64,000 nucleotides of DNA from Utricularia gibba (lineage: Eukaryota; Streptophyta; Magnoliopsida; Lamiales; Lentibulariaceae): positions 3,154,252 to 3,218,251 of the forward strand of contig NEEC01000013.1 in NCBI GenBank assembly GCA_002189035.1. Direction: 5' to 3'. The stretch's first letter is position 1, and each line of letters starts with the position of its first letter. A program made the translations under genes and the position numbers. The notes beneath the pieces were generated by a model that was not told the origin of the DNA, searched no databases, and was given only the letters and a program-made list of their open reading frames with translations. This document shows positions 19,076 to 34,757 of the stretch, piece after piece.

Positions 19076-20616
19076 TGAATCTTGAGCTTCGCACTGTAAG
19101 TGGTTCCTAATGCAATCAGTTTTTTATTTGTGTAATTGCCTATTTCACAAAACTCAGGTTTTTGCAACTCGTCAACTTGAGGAATAATTAGAAAATCACG
19201 TTGCAGGTCCTCTCGATTCAAATGAAACAGGATAAATGCTTGCACCTGGTGTAGATGCCTTATCTCAGACTCAGGTAATTGTGTTTTGTCTAGGAATTCT
19301 CGTCTCTTGCATTGAGTACGGATGTATGTCTAAATAGGATTCGGTATGCTTGAGTTCCGTGTACATATTCTTGATGGCGACATACAGTTGGTAGCAACAC
19401 GTAACCCTGTGCAGTAAAATCCGTCTGGTTGTATGTTTTGTTTCTGTTCATCGTCTGTATTAGCTTGTGGAGCATTTGTCTGATATCTGTTAATCTCGCT
19501 GGCTTGCGGCGAATGGTGTCTTTGCTTTTTTTTTTTTTAATCTTGCAACCTCACCCTTTTACGAGGCGAATGGTATCAACTATTGCAGAAACAGCTGGTC
19601 TCAGCTTGTGCATTTAGTTTGCCGTTAGTGTAATCTAATTGTCGTTACCTTTAGGCGTCCAGTCCAATCAATAATCTTTGATTATTGGGGCGGATGAATG
19701 GACAGCCAGCCCTCTCCGATACAGACAAAAAACAACTGTTTGCTTAGAAATTGCATGTGGGCGATTGTGCGGAGAACATGAGCGGTCTGGCTTGGTGGGC
19801 CATTTGGATCCTGTTCTTTTGTACCCGCACGCTACTCCGAAATACATGCAATGATTTGTTTGGCGGATCAGGGAAGAGAAACCCTGACGCCACCATGAGG
19901 GGAAGGGGTGTGGGTGGGGCTTGAAGTGGTATTAGGATTTGTATTTGCATTGGTATGCGAGGAGCGGATATGTGGTGTGAGTCAGCGTGAGAGCAACCGG
20001 GAGGCATCCCACCCCACCATCCCTTGCCCTGTAAAATCAACACCAGCAGCATCATTTGGTGATGGCAAGTTGGGTGCCCGCCCTACTTGGCCCACTTGGT
20101 CCGCCACTTGGTGGTGACCACAAGGAAAAGTACAATTTCCATGCAGACTGCAATACATCGCCAATGATGCTTGTGATGTGCCAAGGGGTAGAATGGTGAT
20201 ATATAAGCAAGTTCCTCGCGCAGGCACCCGCCAGCCTTGTATGTGTTCCGAAGTGGATTTAATAAATGTGATTGGCAGTTGGCAGCGCAAGGGATAAAGC
20301 CGGTGACTCAGCGGTCCGATTGATTCCAAGAATTTAAAAAGCGAATTTCTCTGGCTCACTTTTTTCGGGGAGTCCTTTTGGATGCATACGCGACTGGAAA
20401 GGTGCAACCTTTTGTGGCTGATATAACACCTCTGGTCTACTCTATACAGAGACAGACGTCGCCTGGACGTTTCGCCGCTCTTCTCGAGTATAACTCAGAG
20501 AGAGGAGGCCCGGTCGGGGGTGGCCGGAACACGGAAGAGGAGAGGAGAGGAGAGGAGAGGAGATCCATTCCATCTCCATCGTTGCTGCTGCGGTGCGGTG
20601 GTCTGACTTTGATAAG
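19076..20616. promoter_or_regulatory. Region between MAP65 and CIPK1
   Basis: Holds the 3' UTR of MAP65 and the promoter and leader of CIPK1. No coding exon is recognised. A purine-rich AGGAG tandem tract at about 20536-20564 lies about 50 bases before the CIPK1 ATG, in the likely leader. A TATATAA-like box occurs near 20200. Confidence 0.4.
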
Positions 20617-23364
<2,748 letters not shown>

Positions 23365-24099
23365 AACTGTGGAAAAAAATGCACATAAGCTTTTCAATAA
23401 AAACCATTGAAGATTCAGCGGTCACGAAGTGTACATAAAAGGTCTCCGCTTGCTTGCCACCCCCACCCCCCATCTCCTGCTGTTATATATTCTTGGCATG
23501 CGTGTATTTGTTGTATACACCAGAGCAACATGAGAAAGATTTCTATCCATAATTGGTGTAGATTTCCGGCATGTGGAAACAAACCACGTCACATTGGTTA
23601 TTTAAGCTAAACAAAAATACGAGGGTTATGGGGGACTAGGTGTATGCACATTCAGATAAAAGCCTTTAAAATTTATGACTCGATTGCCAAATCCACGCAC
23701 GGTTTCTAATGAGTGAATTATGGCTCTCTCTGACCCGACCTTTAAAATGCAATGTGTCGTGCCGATCTTGATGCTTCAACGGGAACGGAGGAATCAGATA
23801 ACAGATTTCTACAGCTGTTGGCCGGCCCTGCATTCAGATGAGCAAGCAGGCTTCTTGATGATTCTGGAAGAAAGGGAGAACGGCTCAAGTGGAGGCCCAG
23901 AAGGCCAAGCTTTTCAGCGTCTTGATTAGCTTTCTCCAGCCTCATTTGGAAAAGAGTGAAACGGAAATATTTGCATTGCAAATTTGCAATACAGATCGAT
24001 CGTTGGATCGGCACCGGCAATAACCATGCCGCAGAAGGTGGGGGGGCCGGCAGGCTCGCATGCGCCTTGAATATTTTATTATCATCACTTCACCGCCAG
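23365..24099. other. Convergent 3' region between CIPK1 and PDK
   Basis: About 735 bases between the stop codons of two genes that point at each other. It should contain both 3' UTRs. I see no further gene, and no repeat beyond short homopolymers. Confidence 0.4.
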
Positions 24100-25825
24100 T
24101 CAAGGAAGCGGCTCCTGGGAGTCCCCCAGCCTCGACAAATGAAGATAAGCATCTGTACCTGAGACAAGCAGGAGCTGAGTGATGCTGGGAAAAGAAAAGG
24201 TCACCGAGTCCATCCCGAAAGTGTGAGGATCAATTTACCATATCCTTCCATGGATATAATCTGCAGATCCCCACCAAAATATCTTGCATACAACCGGCTT
24301 ATGGGAAGCCCATACCCATAACCAGCCATTGTCATTGATGTTTCGATATCATCTTCAGGCCCTTCATTCTGAGGATTCTTTGCTGTACTGTAGAGGTAAG
24401 TGAAAATTCTCGGAAGGCCACTTCTAGGTATGCCACCCCCTTCATCAGATATCTAAAACAGAACAAATGCCGGGATTTAAGAACTAACTTGAAACAAATG
24501 TAACGGGAATGATTGAAATGAAAACCAGCCTTTATGGTGACATCCTCCAGCCCATCGGCAACCACAATCCGGACAGGAGGAGGAACCTTGTCGGAGTTGA
24601 TAAATTTTTCTTCAACAGCTCGAAGCGAGTTCTTAACTAACTCATACACCATCAAGTGCAAGTGTGAAGGTACATAACTGCCAAGAGGGGAAAGTAATAC
24701 CAGGGATGAACAGAGAAGCTGCAATAGCAAAAGATAAAAAGTAGTCCTCACTTACGGAAACGTGAACTCGGGATCGCCATAAATACTGATGTCGGGCGAA
24801 CTGCCATATCGACGCAAGCAAATGGCGCGAGCATCTTCACTGGCAGATCTTGCAACCTCCACGGGTGACATTTTAGTATGGATATAGCCTACACAATCAG
24901 GAGGCGGATTTGGATCATGCAACGCAACATGCTGCCCTGAGATCATAAGGAGAGACAAGCTCAGCATATCATTCTTATTCTAATGAGAAGCATGCAACTT
25001 GAAGCCAAACAAGAAATGCCAGGTACAGATTGATGCGTAGAGGTGGAGAAGGAGCAAACCGATGAGCATCCGAATCCCAATTCTGGACATATAAAATCGA
25101 TCTAAAAACTCATGAATTTCACCCAAATCTCCATAAACAAGCTTAGGATTAAGATCCTTCTTCAACTGCTGAACTCCTAGGGCCATCATGGGAACCACGT
25201 TGTTATGTCTAACTTTAATCCTTTTAATCATCTCCGTGAACTCCAGCTCATCAGCATTATCTTTGATATCCGGAAAGCTCCTAAGCTCGCGGAAGGATTC
25301 TAAGTACCAGTCTTTCACCTGAATAAGAAATATCGTGCGGCAGGAATTCAGATACACACAGGCAATAATTCAATATGCTAGAAGATTGTACTATCATGAC
25401 GCCTTCCCATAAACAGGATTAGCAAATACGTTAATTCAAGGGACCAGACTGTTCATAGGAATAAAGAGAAAAAAAATTTTCGAGCAGCAAAATTAACAAA
25501 GGTGAGTGTGTTGTTAGCATTATTGCAGAAGGAAGAATTAAGAGCCATTGATTGATTCCGGATAGAGTCAGAAGACCTTCAAGACGGCGGATTTTTTGGA
25601 CAAGCCATAAGGGAGGGACTCGAGTTCAATAGCACGGCGCGCGATTCTGATGGGCAACTCCTTGTGAAGAAACTGTGAAGCAATCAGCAAATTCCGGGGA
25701 GTAGGCCGGGAGCCGAATTCCATCATGTAGCGAAGGCTGACGCCATTCTGTTTCATGGCCCCAAATCGGCGGACTTGTTCCATCACCCCTTTGGAGATTC
25801 CCTCGAGAGCCTTGTTGGCTGCCAT
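24100..25825 (-). CDS. PDK: Mitochondrial pyruvate dehydrogenase kinase
   Basis: Six exons: 25825-25577, 25318-25060, 24936-24756, 24677-24530, 24452-24239 and 24158-24100. They sum to 1110 nt (369 residues), close to plant PDKs. The N-terminal part shows [15 protein letters not shown] and [17 protein letters not shown]. The GHKL ATPase part shows [16 protein letters not shown] (N box), DEGGGI (G1), and [21 protein letters not shown] (glycine-rich lid). The C-terminus ends DSQEPLP, as in plants. PDK phosphorylates the E1-alpha subunit of the pyruvate dehydrogenase complex in the mitochondrial matrix and switches it off. The intron between exons 4 and 5 starts with GC (AAG/gctggt), needed to join TIK to ISDEGGG; a lost T at the donor is the alternative explanation. 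Confidence 0.94.
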
Positions 25826-27784
25826 TGAAGCAGCAAGCGTCCTCCTAGTCCTCGGCACAGATAAAAAGGTGGGGCGAATAACATCGATCGGCGTAACCAG
25901 CGCAAGCGCAATCAGGTAAAATCGAAACAAGGCAAAGTAGTGGTTTACCTCGAAATCACCGGCCAAACGATAAAAAGACAGACAGATATATAACAATATT
26001 ACTTACACACCTGCTCCTCTAACCTTGTGGTCCTGCGTAGCTGGAAAGCGTGCATACTCGATAAGAAGGAAATTGTTGAGGGTGACGGAGCGGGGGACCC
26101 AACCATCCTGCATCCTGCGTCGCTTACGTGGACACCGGACACGCAGATGGTGGCGATGAGATTGAGGGAGGGAGGGAAATTGACAGGCTTTTCCATGAAA
26201 TTAGAGCTCGGCAGGCCCAATTTACTTACTGGCTTGAGCTCGTGTTGGATACGATAACTCTTGCTCCTGAACCCAAATGGCAAAGAGTTTCCTACCCTAT
26301 ATCATTGCCAAAATGTTGTGTATATATTACCAACTCAACGAACCCAGCCAACCAGGGTAGATATAATTTGGCCTTTAAAACAAGGTTTGGTAATTGGATT
26401 AACAAAATACCCATGGGGTGAGTGAGTGCTGTGGCTGTGTTTGTGTAGCGAGAGATGTTCCAGTTCCAGTTGGAGTTCGACTCATGATTAGCCGAGGTGT
26501 GTTCGACTCAGCCCAGGCCTACTCCCGTCGGCCTCTCCATAAATTGCAAACCTTGGTCGGAAAAATCCAAACTTTCTACTGCAAGTGCACACGTGCATAC
26601 CTACCTGCCTAGCGCGCTCCATTCAACATTTGTTGGTGCCCCGTGGCCGTCGATTCTCCAGCGAGCGCAAGGCAACAGTCCAAGTCCATCTGATTGGGCC
26701 TTCTTTCCGTAAATATTCATTTCCAGATTATTTGAATGGGTCGCTCATTTTCCCCATCGCAACAACGCCACAACCTTTAATTTCATTATTTATTTATTAT
26801 TTATCGGGTGGAGTTAGTTCTTCGCTCGGGAGCCCGGCCTGCTGCATGCTCCAGAGTGTGTCCTAGTCGAGTCTTCCATGTTCCATCTCCCCTTCCTTTC
26901 AACCCCGTAACAAATGCATTGCATTCATATGGGTGATGTCATTATGCATTAATTGTGGCGCTGAAAGCTGCTTATTAACTAATTGTATTCCACTCCACTA
27001 AAAATGTACACTTTGATGATTGGTTCAGCAACCACCCCCACCCCCAGGTCAGATGTCCTCGCTTCTCCTCACTCAGTCATGTCGTGGCGCCTAGTCATTC
27101 ACACACTCATGAATGTGTGGTGCGGTATCATTTTTATATTGTATTCTAGTTTGGTATCCGCCAAGCAATCAACTTCAAGAGCCCCTCATTTGAAAATGCC
27201 TACTTAACTGATTTGGAAAAGTCAAAAACCTTCCGATTTGCTTTACTGGTGAAATTCGCCATGTATCCATTCCTTGCCTTCCTATCGATCAGCCCATTCA
27301 TTCTTCTTACTCGTCTCCTGCTGCTAACAACATATGCTTGCTGCATTCCCCTCTGCAGATTCTTTTGACTCGAGTGCCAGTACCCTGTCTGCCACAACAG
27401 ATGAGATACTCCTTTTTGTCTTCTTGGTAATAGGCGTCCCCAGCAGCAATTTTTGACTACAAAACATCCCTCTTGAATATAAATCCTTTGCCAGCCAGAT
27501 TGGCTGCGGCGATGCAACTGATGTTTGCAGAGATTTTCATCTGTACCCGAGCTTAGGCAATCTGGGATTTGGAGCTTTACCAACTTTCAGCCGGCCAAGC
27601 TCTCCCACCTCCTTGGCCGTCGTTTAACACAAATAAAGTTTGAACCTTCAACTCAGGTTTCTTGCTATTCTATATCTTTATGTAGGATTTTCGTCTTTGC
27701 TGCTTTTGCAGCTGCCATTGATTGTGAAAAGGATATTTTTCCGAATTAATTCTGTTAGTATTTGGCAGCCTCTCGAATTCTGCC
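25826..27784. promoter_or_regulatory. Divergent intergenic region between PDK and a receptor-like kinase
   Basis: About 2 kb separating two genes that are transcribed away from each other, so it should hold both promoters and leaders. No exon of a known family is seen. A short TTTA-type repeat lies near 26785-26800. A 5' UTR intron of the kinase gene is likely but I could not fix its borders. Confidence 0.4.
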
Positions 27785-29652
27785 ATGGGTTCTGGTTCCC
27801 GCTACGGAGGTCTGAAAAATGAAGTATTTTTTCACGTCGCTGTATGTATCGGTTTCGTGATACTTCTTGTTCTCGTGTTGCTGTTCGGCTGTTATGCTTA
27901 CAAGAAATCTAAGAAGGGGAAGGGGGCGTTGCCTACGGTTCGGAATACAGATGTGTCGGCAGAAATCAAGGACATAGGGGTAGACCAGAACTCAGCCAAC
28001 CATGCCGATCATACGGCATTTGTCTTCGATGTACCTGAAAACCGCAGTGATGAAGATGTGAAGGATGAGAACGTTCCAAATGTTACATCTTACGTTGAGT
28101 TCCGGGAGAAAAAACCTTCTCTGGTTGTGAATGAATTCATTGCTTCTTCTCCTACTGCTGGTCTTCCTGAGCTCTCTCATGCGGGCTGGGGTCACTGGTT
28201 TACATTAAGGGATCTTGAGATAGCCACCAACAGCTTTTCCAAGGAGAACGTTATTGGGGAGGGTGGGTATGGAGTCGTTTATAGGGGCCAACTGATCAAT
28301 GGGACAATTGTTGCTGTGAAGAGGATTCTAAACAACTTGTACGCCTTGACACCATCGTAAAAAGAGTAGCTCTTACATGCTGGCGTGATCATAGAAACCA
28401 TTGGTCTCTGATGCAGGGGACAGGTTGAGAAAGAATTCAGAGTGGAAGTAGATGCTATCGGCCATGTGCGGCATAAAAACTTGGTTAGGCTTATCGGTTA
28501 CTGCATAGAGGGCACTCATAGGTAGGTCTCCTATGTTCAGATGGAAAATTCATGGTTCAGTTTCCAGGATCGCCTTAACAACTACTTGGCTTCATATCAG
28601 GCTTTTGGTTTACGAGTATGTTAGCAATGGGAATCTCGAGCAATGGCTTCAAGGTAGGATGTCTGCAGGGTACCTCACATGGGAGGGGCGTATGAAGATA
28701 ATACTTGGCACAGCTAACGCGTGAGTTAGATGTGGCTTACTGCCTTTCTTCTCCCTGTAATGACAGTTTTTCTTCTTTCAGTTCATTCCCACTGCTTCTC
28801 ATAAACGAGTTGTTTTCTGTCTGTCCTTGTAGTCTAGCGTATCTGCATGAAGCAATTGATCCAAAAGTGGTGCACCGAGATGTGAAGTCAAGCAATATAC
28901 TTATCGACGATGAGTTTAATGCAAAGCTATCTGATTTTGGACTCGCCAAACTGCTGAGTGCTGGGAAAAGCCACATTATCACCAGAGTTATGGGAACCTA
29001 TGGGTGAGGATTCGCAAGATTGAAAATGTTAGCGTTATTTATAGCGAAACCCAACCCCGCCTTCCTTGTTGATCTAGCAGATATGTGGCTCCTGAGTATG
29101 CAAGCAGTGGCTTCTTAAACGAGAAGACAGACGTGTACAGCTTTGGTGTAGTCCTTCTGGAGACCATAACAGGCAGACAACCAGTGGACGACTCGCTCCC
29201 TGTCCATGAGGTGAGCTTGCATATTTTCACGTGCAATATGGGTTGGGTTGGCTTGGCTTGGCTTGGCTTGGCTTTGTTGGAGTCGGGTACTGAAATCCAT
29301 GGTGACGAGGCAGAAGAATATCGTGGACTGGATGAAGATGATGGTGGGAGCCAATAGGCCGGAAGAGGTGATAGACCCATTTCTGGAGGTGAGGCCTTCA
29401 ACATCTGACTTCAAACGAGCTCTGCTGATAGCCATGAGGTGCGTTGACTCCAACGTCGAAAAGAGGCCTACGATGAGCAAAGTTGTCCGAATGCTGGAGT
29501 GTAAGGAGTATCCCGTTGCAAGAGAGGTAGGGGCAGGGTGGTGTGAGTTGTGATAGTTAAGCCAGGTCTTCCTTTCCTTTCATCACTGAAACAAACTTCA
29601 GGTGCGCACAAGGCAGAAAGAGAGGGGAGGAGGAGGAACATCCGGCAGCTGA
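27785..29652 (+). CDS. Receptor-like Ser/Thr protein kinase (single-pass, no large ectodomain)
   Basis: Seven exons: 27785-28338, 28417-28521, 28601-28720, 28833-29003, 29081-29210, 29314-29526 and 29602-29652, 1344 nt, 447 residues, all phases correct. A short N-terminus is followed by one membrane helix at residues about 15-38 ([20 protein letters not shown]), a basic stop-transfer KKSKKGK, a linker, then a kinase domain. Kinase motifs are GEGGYGVV, Lys in [21 protein letters not shown] and APEYAS. The C-terminal tail ends in a Gly-rich [15 protein letters not shown]. It resembles the Arabidopsis group of At5g18500, At3g59110 and At2g42960 (from memory), whose ligands are unknown. Intron 5 carries a small TTGGC tandem repeat at about 29244-29274. 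Confidence 0.92.
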
Positions 29653-29963
29653 TTTCTTATACAAAACACGAAACCCAGTTTGGACTTGGAGCCAACAGCC
29701 ACTAGAAATTTACACACTTGACCCCAGGAGTGGTGCCCCCCGATCAATATTCCAAATTTGGGATTGCATGTTAGCTCTCATGTACAATCACAATTCACAT
29801 GCACCAGCAGTAGATATTATTCCATCGCTGGTGCTGTCGGATCTCGCAAACGCAGCCCTAATTCTAATTGAAATCCACTCCTAATTCTTTCCTCCGCCCT
29901 TCGCACGCGGGAACATAAATCTGACATCTTTGATAATTCGCCGTTCCAGATACCGTTTAAATT
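29653..29963. other. Short spacer between receptor-like kinase and PP2C
   Basis: About 310 bases with the kinase 3' UTR and the PP2C promoter and leader. No other feature is seen. Confidence 0.4.
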
Positions 29964-31688
29964 ATGGTCGGAGAGACCGAGGCCATTTGCCAAGCCACCC
30001 TCGCCATCAAGTGCCTTCGCATACCACCGACTCCCGCAGGAACCGATGCCCATTTTCTTCATGTATCACGGCCGGATGCGGCCTCAAACGCTCCTGTGGA
30101 GCTTTCTCGCCTGGACACGGTGAGCGTCTGCCATTTAACATCGGCCTAATTTTATTCAGGATGTTGATTCCATTTCTTTGTGTCTTTCCACGGTATCTCT
30201 TTGGCTGAGATTTGTATGGGTTCTCTACTTTCTTCGTTTAGGTTCTATTTTTCTGTTTTTGCGTTTGTTCTTCGTAGGATTCTTGTCTTGATCTGGGCTG
30301 GAGTGCCTTGTTTTGTCCAGCCTTTACCATGTGATGCAATCGTTTCTTTCGTTTCTGTGCTCGCTGGATCGGTGTCCATTCGAATTAATACACTTCCTCT
30401 TGGATCGTTATTCTTCGAATCAATATACTATCTCCTGGATTGGAGTCTTATACCTGCTTAAAAGAATATGTTCGCCACAGTTTCAACATGGATTTGCTTG
30501 TGTTTTGTTGGAAAAGCTGCGTCAACAGCTTCACTTGCATGCTGTGTTCTGTTCGATTAGAATTTGATCTAGGAATTACTGTTTTTTTCCCGCCAATCTT
30601 GTTCAGTCTCAAATGAAAGGTTATCATCCATGGGTCATCTCTATTTGATTTATTCGATATCTCTTATGCTTTCTAATGTTTTCATTGCCGTTAATCAGGC
30701 TTTTACCCGCCCAGCAAGGGTTGCTTCTATTAAACAAGCGGTCAGAGGGTACTGGCCTAGGATTAGGTCAGGAAGTCATACGGATACTGGAACTCGGAAT
30801 TCTAATGAGGATGAACATATTCGTATAGATGATTTGGGCACCCACATGGGGTCTCTCTACGCGTGGTCCGAACCAAGTTCTTTTTATGCTATATTTGATG
30901 GCCATGGTGGCCCTGCTGCAGCTGCTTACATGAAGAAAAATGCCACTAAACTTTTCTTTGACGACCCTAAATTGCCTCGAAAATCTGATATAGATGAAAA
31001 ATTTTTGCACGATTTGAAGAGTTTCCACAGCAGATATTTTTTGCTTGCGGATGAAGCTTTGGCTGATGAGTGCAACATTGTTGATTCATATTGTGGGACA
31101 ACAGCTCTTACTGCACTTGTTCTTGGAAAACATCTACTCATTGCAAATGCTGGCGATTGTCGAGCTGTTCTTTCTAGAAGGGGTGTTGCGATTCAGCTGT
31201 CCCAAGACCACAGAGCATCATGCCAAATGGAACAACAGAGGGTAAAGGGCTTGGGTGGTACAATTGAATACGGATATCTGAATGGTGAGCTTGCAATTAC
31301 AAGAGCCTTAGGTGACTGGTACATGAAACTCCCATTTGGCTCTCCGTCGCCACTTACAGCAGAGCCGGAACTGCAGTGTGTTCCGTTGAATGAGGATGAT
31401 GAATTCCTGATCATTGCATGTGACGGTGTTTGGGATGTGATGTCAAACCAGGAGGCCGTGAGCCTGGTCCGCTGTGAGCTGAGTTGCTACAATGATCCAC
31501 AGCGGTGCGCTGAGAAGCTCATCAGTAGTGCATTAATGCGGGATACCTGTGACAACGTCACAGCTATTGTCGTATGTTTTACCTCGAAGATTCAAGAATC
31601 ACTCCGCTCTAAAAGGCGGGCGTCACTGAGATTGTGCATGTCTGCGGAGGCCTGCGACAAGCTTAGGAGCCTGTTGGAAGAACGCTGA
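29964..31688 (+). CDS. PP2C-type protein phosphatase (PP2C49-like)
   Basis: Two exons, 29964-30119 and 30699-31688, 1146 nt, 381 residues. The N-terminus MVGETEAICQ resembles Arabidopsis PP2C At3g62260 (from memory). Metal-binding and catalytic motifs are present: EDEHIRIDDL, FDGHGG, GTTALTAL, NAGDCRAVL, TRALGDW, CDGVWDV and DTCDNVTAIVV. The usual Met of the MEDEH motif is replaced (NSNEDEH), but the acidic metal ligands remain. The enzyme is a Mg/Mn-dependent Ser/Thr phosphatase. Most of the domain sits in one long exon after a 579-base intron, which starts GTGAGC after codon 52. The coordinates of exon 1 rest on its matching phase and the family-like start. Confidence 0.9.
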
Positions 31689-32176
31689 ACGAGAAAAACA
31701 AGAGACGTGTCCCGTGGAGTTTGCATGCAACACGACAACCTTCGCACGGGGGTGTTTGGTGTTGTTTATGGGAAACTTTCTTAAACGCGGGGCCATGCAA
31801 AAAGATTTGACTTTTATGATTTAGGTTATTTGAAAGAAGGAAAAAAAATAAAAATAAAAATTGATTAGTGATCAGGAATTGGGGATAAAGGAGGATTATT
31901 ATTTCTACACCCATGGCCATGGGGGAAGGATTCCTAACCGGGGCGGATCCGACATCAGGCAGAATGTGCATCTTCTTGTTGTTCTTCTTCCTGCCAGTCC
32001 CAGCAGCAATCACAAGACATTCCATTAGGAAGAAACCAGTAACCCTACACTGCGGACCAACAAAAAACTACAATTTTGTGTTGTTCATTTCACCCCTCCA
32101 CTCTCACAAGATCAGCATCAGGTCCACCGAGCAAGCAGCTGCAGCAACTATTATTATGTACACAGATTTGATTGAA
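31689..32176. other. Convergent 3' region between PP2C and type-B response regulator
   Basis: About 490 bases between two stop codons facing each other. It holds both 3' UTRs. An A-rich tract is at about 31836-31862. No gene is seen. Confidence 0.4.
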
Positions 32177-34757
32177 TCACTCGGCTTTGCTTCGGTACAC
32201 AGGATGATTATCCAACGAAAAGCTGTCCAGGTTATACTCGTGTTCGCCTGGCAAAATGTCTTCCGACTGCATTGTTTAGAGAATACCAATGTTTATCATC
32301 TATGATAAGCATCACATCACAAGAAAAATTTGCATGTTTACCTGTTTCAGAAGTGCACTCATGAGATCATAACCTTCCAACTGATCGTTGAAAGGGTCGT
32401 TTTGGAAGCCCATAGCAGGGAACCTTTCAGCCTTAATTCTCGATGAGCTGCTGCTGCTGCTGCTCCCATGACCAACGGATGTGGTAATCTGATGGTTGAT
32501 GTTGCTAATTCTAGTCTTGGTCTCCTGAGAAGGTGTTGGTTGGACAACAACTGACGTAGGAATATCCATGCGTACTTGCAGGCTAGGCTGTTGGCGGGAT
32601 TCAAACGAAGGACCAATGCTGCTTTGATCCAATTCACCAGTTCTGTTCCGTTTTAGCTCATTCAGAGCAACAAAGTTTGCACCCAAAACTCCTCCGGATC
32701 CACCTTTAGGCTCAGACTCCATCTCCTCTTCGGCTGTCCCACTACAGGTGAAGGCCACATTTCTTGAGCTATTGCCCATAAGGGGAAATGACCCTGGTAA
32801 ATCCAAACGTTGACTCCTTGAGAAATCCACAATATTCGATGGCTGGGTTACTGATGAATAACTTGGCAAGTGAACATTCCCAAACCCGCTCCCTCCCAAA
32901 ATAGCATTCGAAACTCCTGAAGGCAAAGATGACTGAAGATTTAATACATGCCCAGAATTGATTTTATTCAAAAGTTGAGTCCTCAACTGGGGTTGAACCA
33001 TCTGTGGCATCATCATACTGCTTTGGTTAGACTGCGAAGGGATATGCATATTTATGTTACCAAAGGACTGCCCAGATTGATGTAGAGCAGCAAGCTGCTT
33101 AGAATCCATATTCGTTGGGATCCCATGTAGCAGATTTGTTTGCTTACTGCTATCATTCTGAGACTGCCCATTCATGAACCTTATCTTGGGACTTTCAAAG
33201 CTGAAAATGTTTCTCTGGTCAATTAATGTTTGCACCGATATCCCATGTAGAGGAGACAATGTCCCAAACGTTGCATCAGGGTTTCCAAGGAATGTATTTC
33301 CGATTCCACTCGGTTGCGGTAAGTTCAGTCGCCTAAGATAAAGGCGATACTTCTGCAACAATGTTTAGTCATTACTTTTAGGAAAAAGCAATCGACCAAC
33401 TAAGTATGATAAAAGATGATCTGATCAAACCTGAAGGTGGCTAGCCACATTCTCTCTAGTGAGTCCTGGAACATTCATAAGTTCCAGAATTTTCTTGGGT
33501 ACAGCTTCTGCAAACAACATGTGCGAGTTTGATGAGTCAAATAGACTAGTGAGATAAAAGTTAACGCAAAGCAAAAGAGAGAGGACTAGGAATGAGTCCT
33601 GTCCCGCCCCAGATAAGAGACATACTGTCTATTCCAAGCTGATTAACAGCATTGACGAACTGTTGATGAAGCTCAACCGACCAAACAACCCGCGGTTTTT
33701 TCAAAGTAGATGTATCATCCCTTTCTTCAGCCTCATCATCTTCTTCCTTCCTTTTCTTGGAACCACTTTTCCAGTTACCTTCATTCGCTGAAGAGGTACA
33801 ATCAGCGTCTTCAGAGGGTCTTTGCACCCTTTCGCCATCTTCACTTCCAGAATGCTCAAATTCCCTCTCCTTCAGAACCTGCTGCTTCCTGCGAACCACG
33901 TGCTGCCATATGTTCTTAAGTGCCTCCATACGAATGGGTTTTATCAGGTAATCGCAGGCACCATGAATAATGCCCTTCATCACAACATCTTTGCTATCAT
34001 CCGCTGACATCACTAAACCAACAACCAAAAAAAATCTCTCACTTTAAAGAGGTAAAGAAGACAAGCGCCTGATCCCTGAAATATTAACTTACTGATTACT
34101 GGCAGGTCCATTTCTAGACCAACGCACTCGAGAAGCTTGAAACCATCCATATCCGGCATGTGAACATCACTCAGAACAATATCGTATCCATCTTTGTTAT
34201 CTCTGAGTAGCTTCAAACCAGTTTCTGCTCGACTACTCTTCGTGACTGAAAACCACGAAGGACAGCAATATTGAAATACTACACCTTCTAAAAGAGTCAA
34301 CCTTACAGCAAGTACAGAACTAGTTCTACTCTGTGATCCAATTGAAACCTCTTCCTTGGATTTTTTTTATAAAAAACAGTTAGTTAATCGCACATCATAC
34401 TTGTTAAATTCAAAATACACACAAATATCGAGACCCGCACCACATCCACATGGAGGAGATGTATTAGATCTGTTGATGAACCAACCAGAGGATGCACGAG
34501 AAAATCATATCAGAAATTTCAGAAACAAGGCATAACCAGGAGAAAGACAACGACCCGCCGACACACAAAAATGCGTGCTTTGGTGTTACCAAACCTTGGT
34601 AGTGACAATTTAGGAGCATCTTCTCCAAGATCTTGAGACACGTGAGGTCATCATCGACGACAAGGACCCTGAGACCTGCGGGAAATTGTCCCGGAACTCC
34701 TTCAGCGGACTTGAAGCAATCAGTGGAAGTAGCAGTACAAGTCGGTCCAAGATTCAT
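32177..34757 (-). CDS. Type-B two-component response regulator (ARR1/2-like transcription factor)
   Basis: Six exons: 34757-34595, 34245-34093, 34012-33626, 33507-33431, 33352-32342 and 32266-32177, 1881 nt, 626 residues, no break. The receiver domain shows VLVVDDD, the phospho-acceptor Asp in [12 protein letters not shown], and Lys in YLIKPIR. A basic linker ([10 protein letters not shown]) precedes the GARP/Myb-like DNA-binding domain ([23 protein letters not shown], then [28 protein letters not shown]), split over exons 3-5. A long Gln/Ser/Asn-rich C-terminal activation region follows. Type-B regulators receive phosphate from His-phosphotransfer proteins and turn on cytokinin-response genes in the nucleus. 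The start at 34757 gives the family-like MNLGPTCT. Confidence 0.95.
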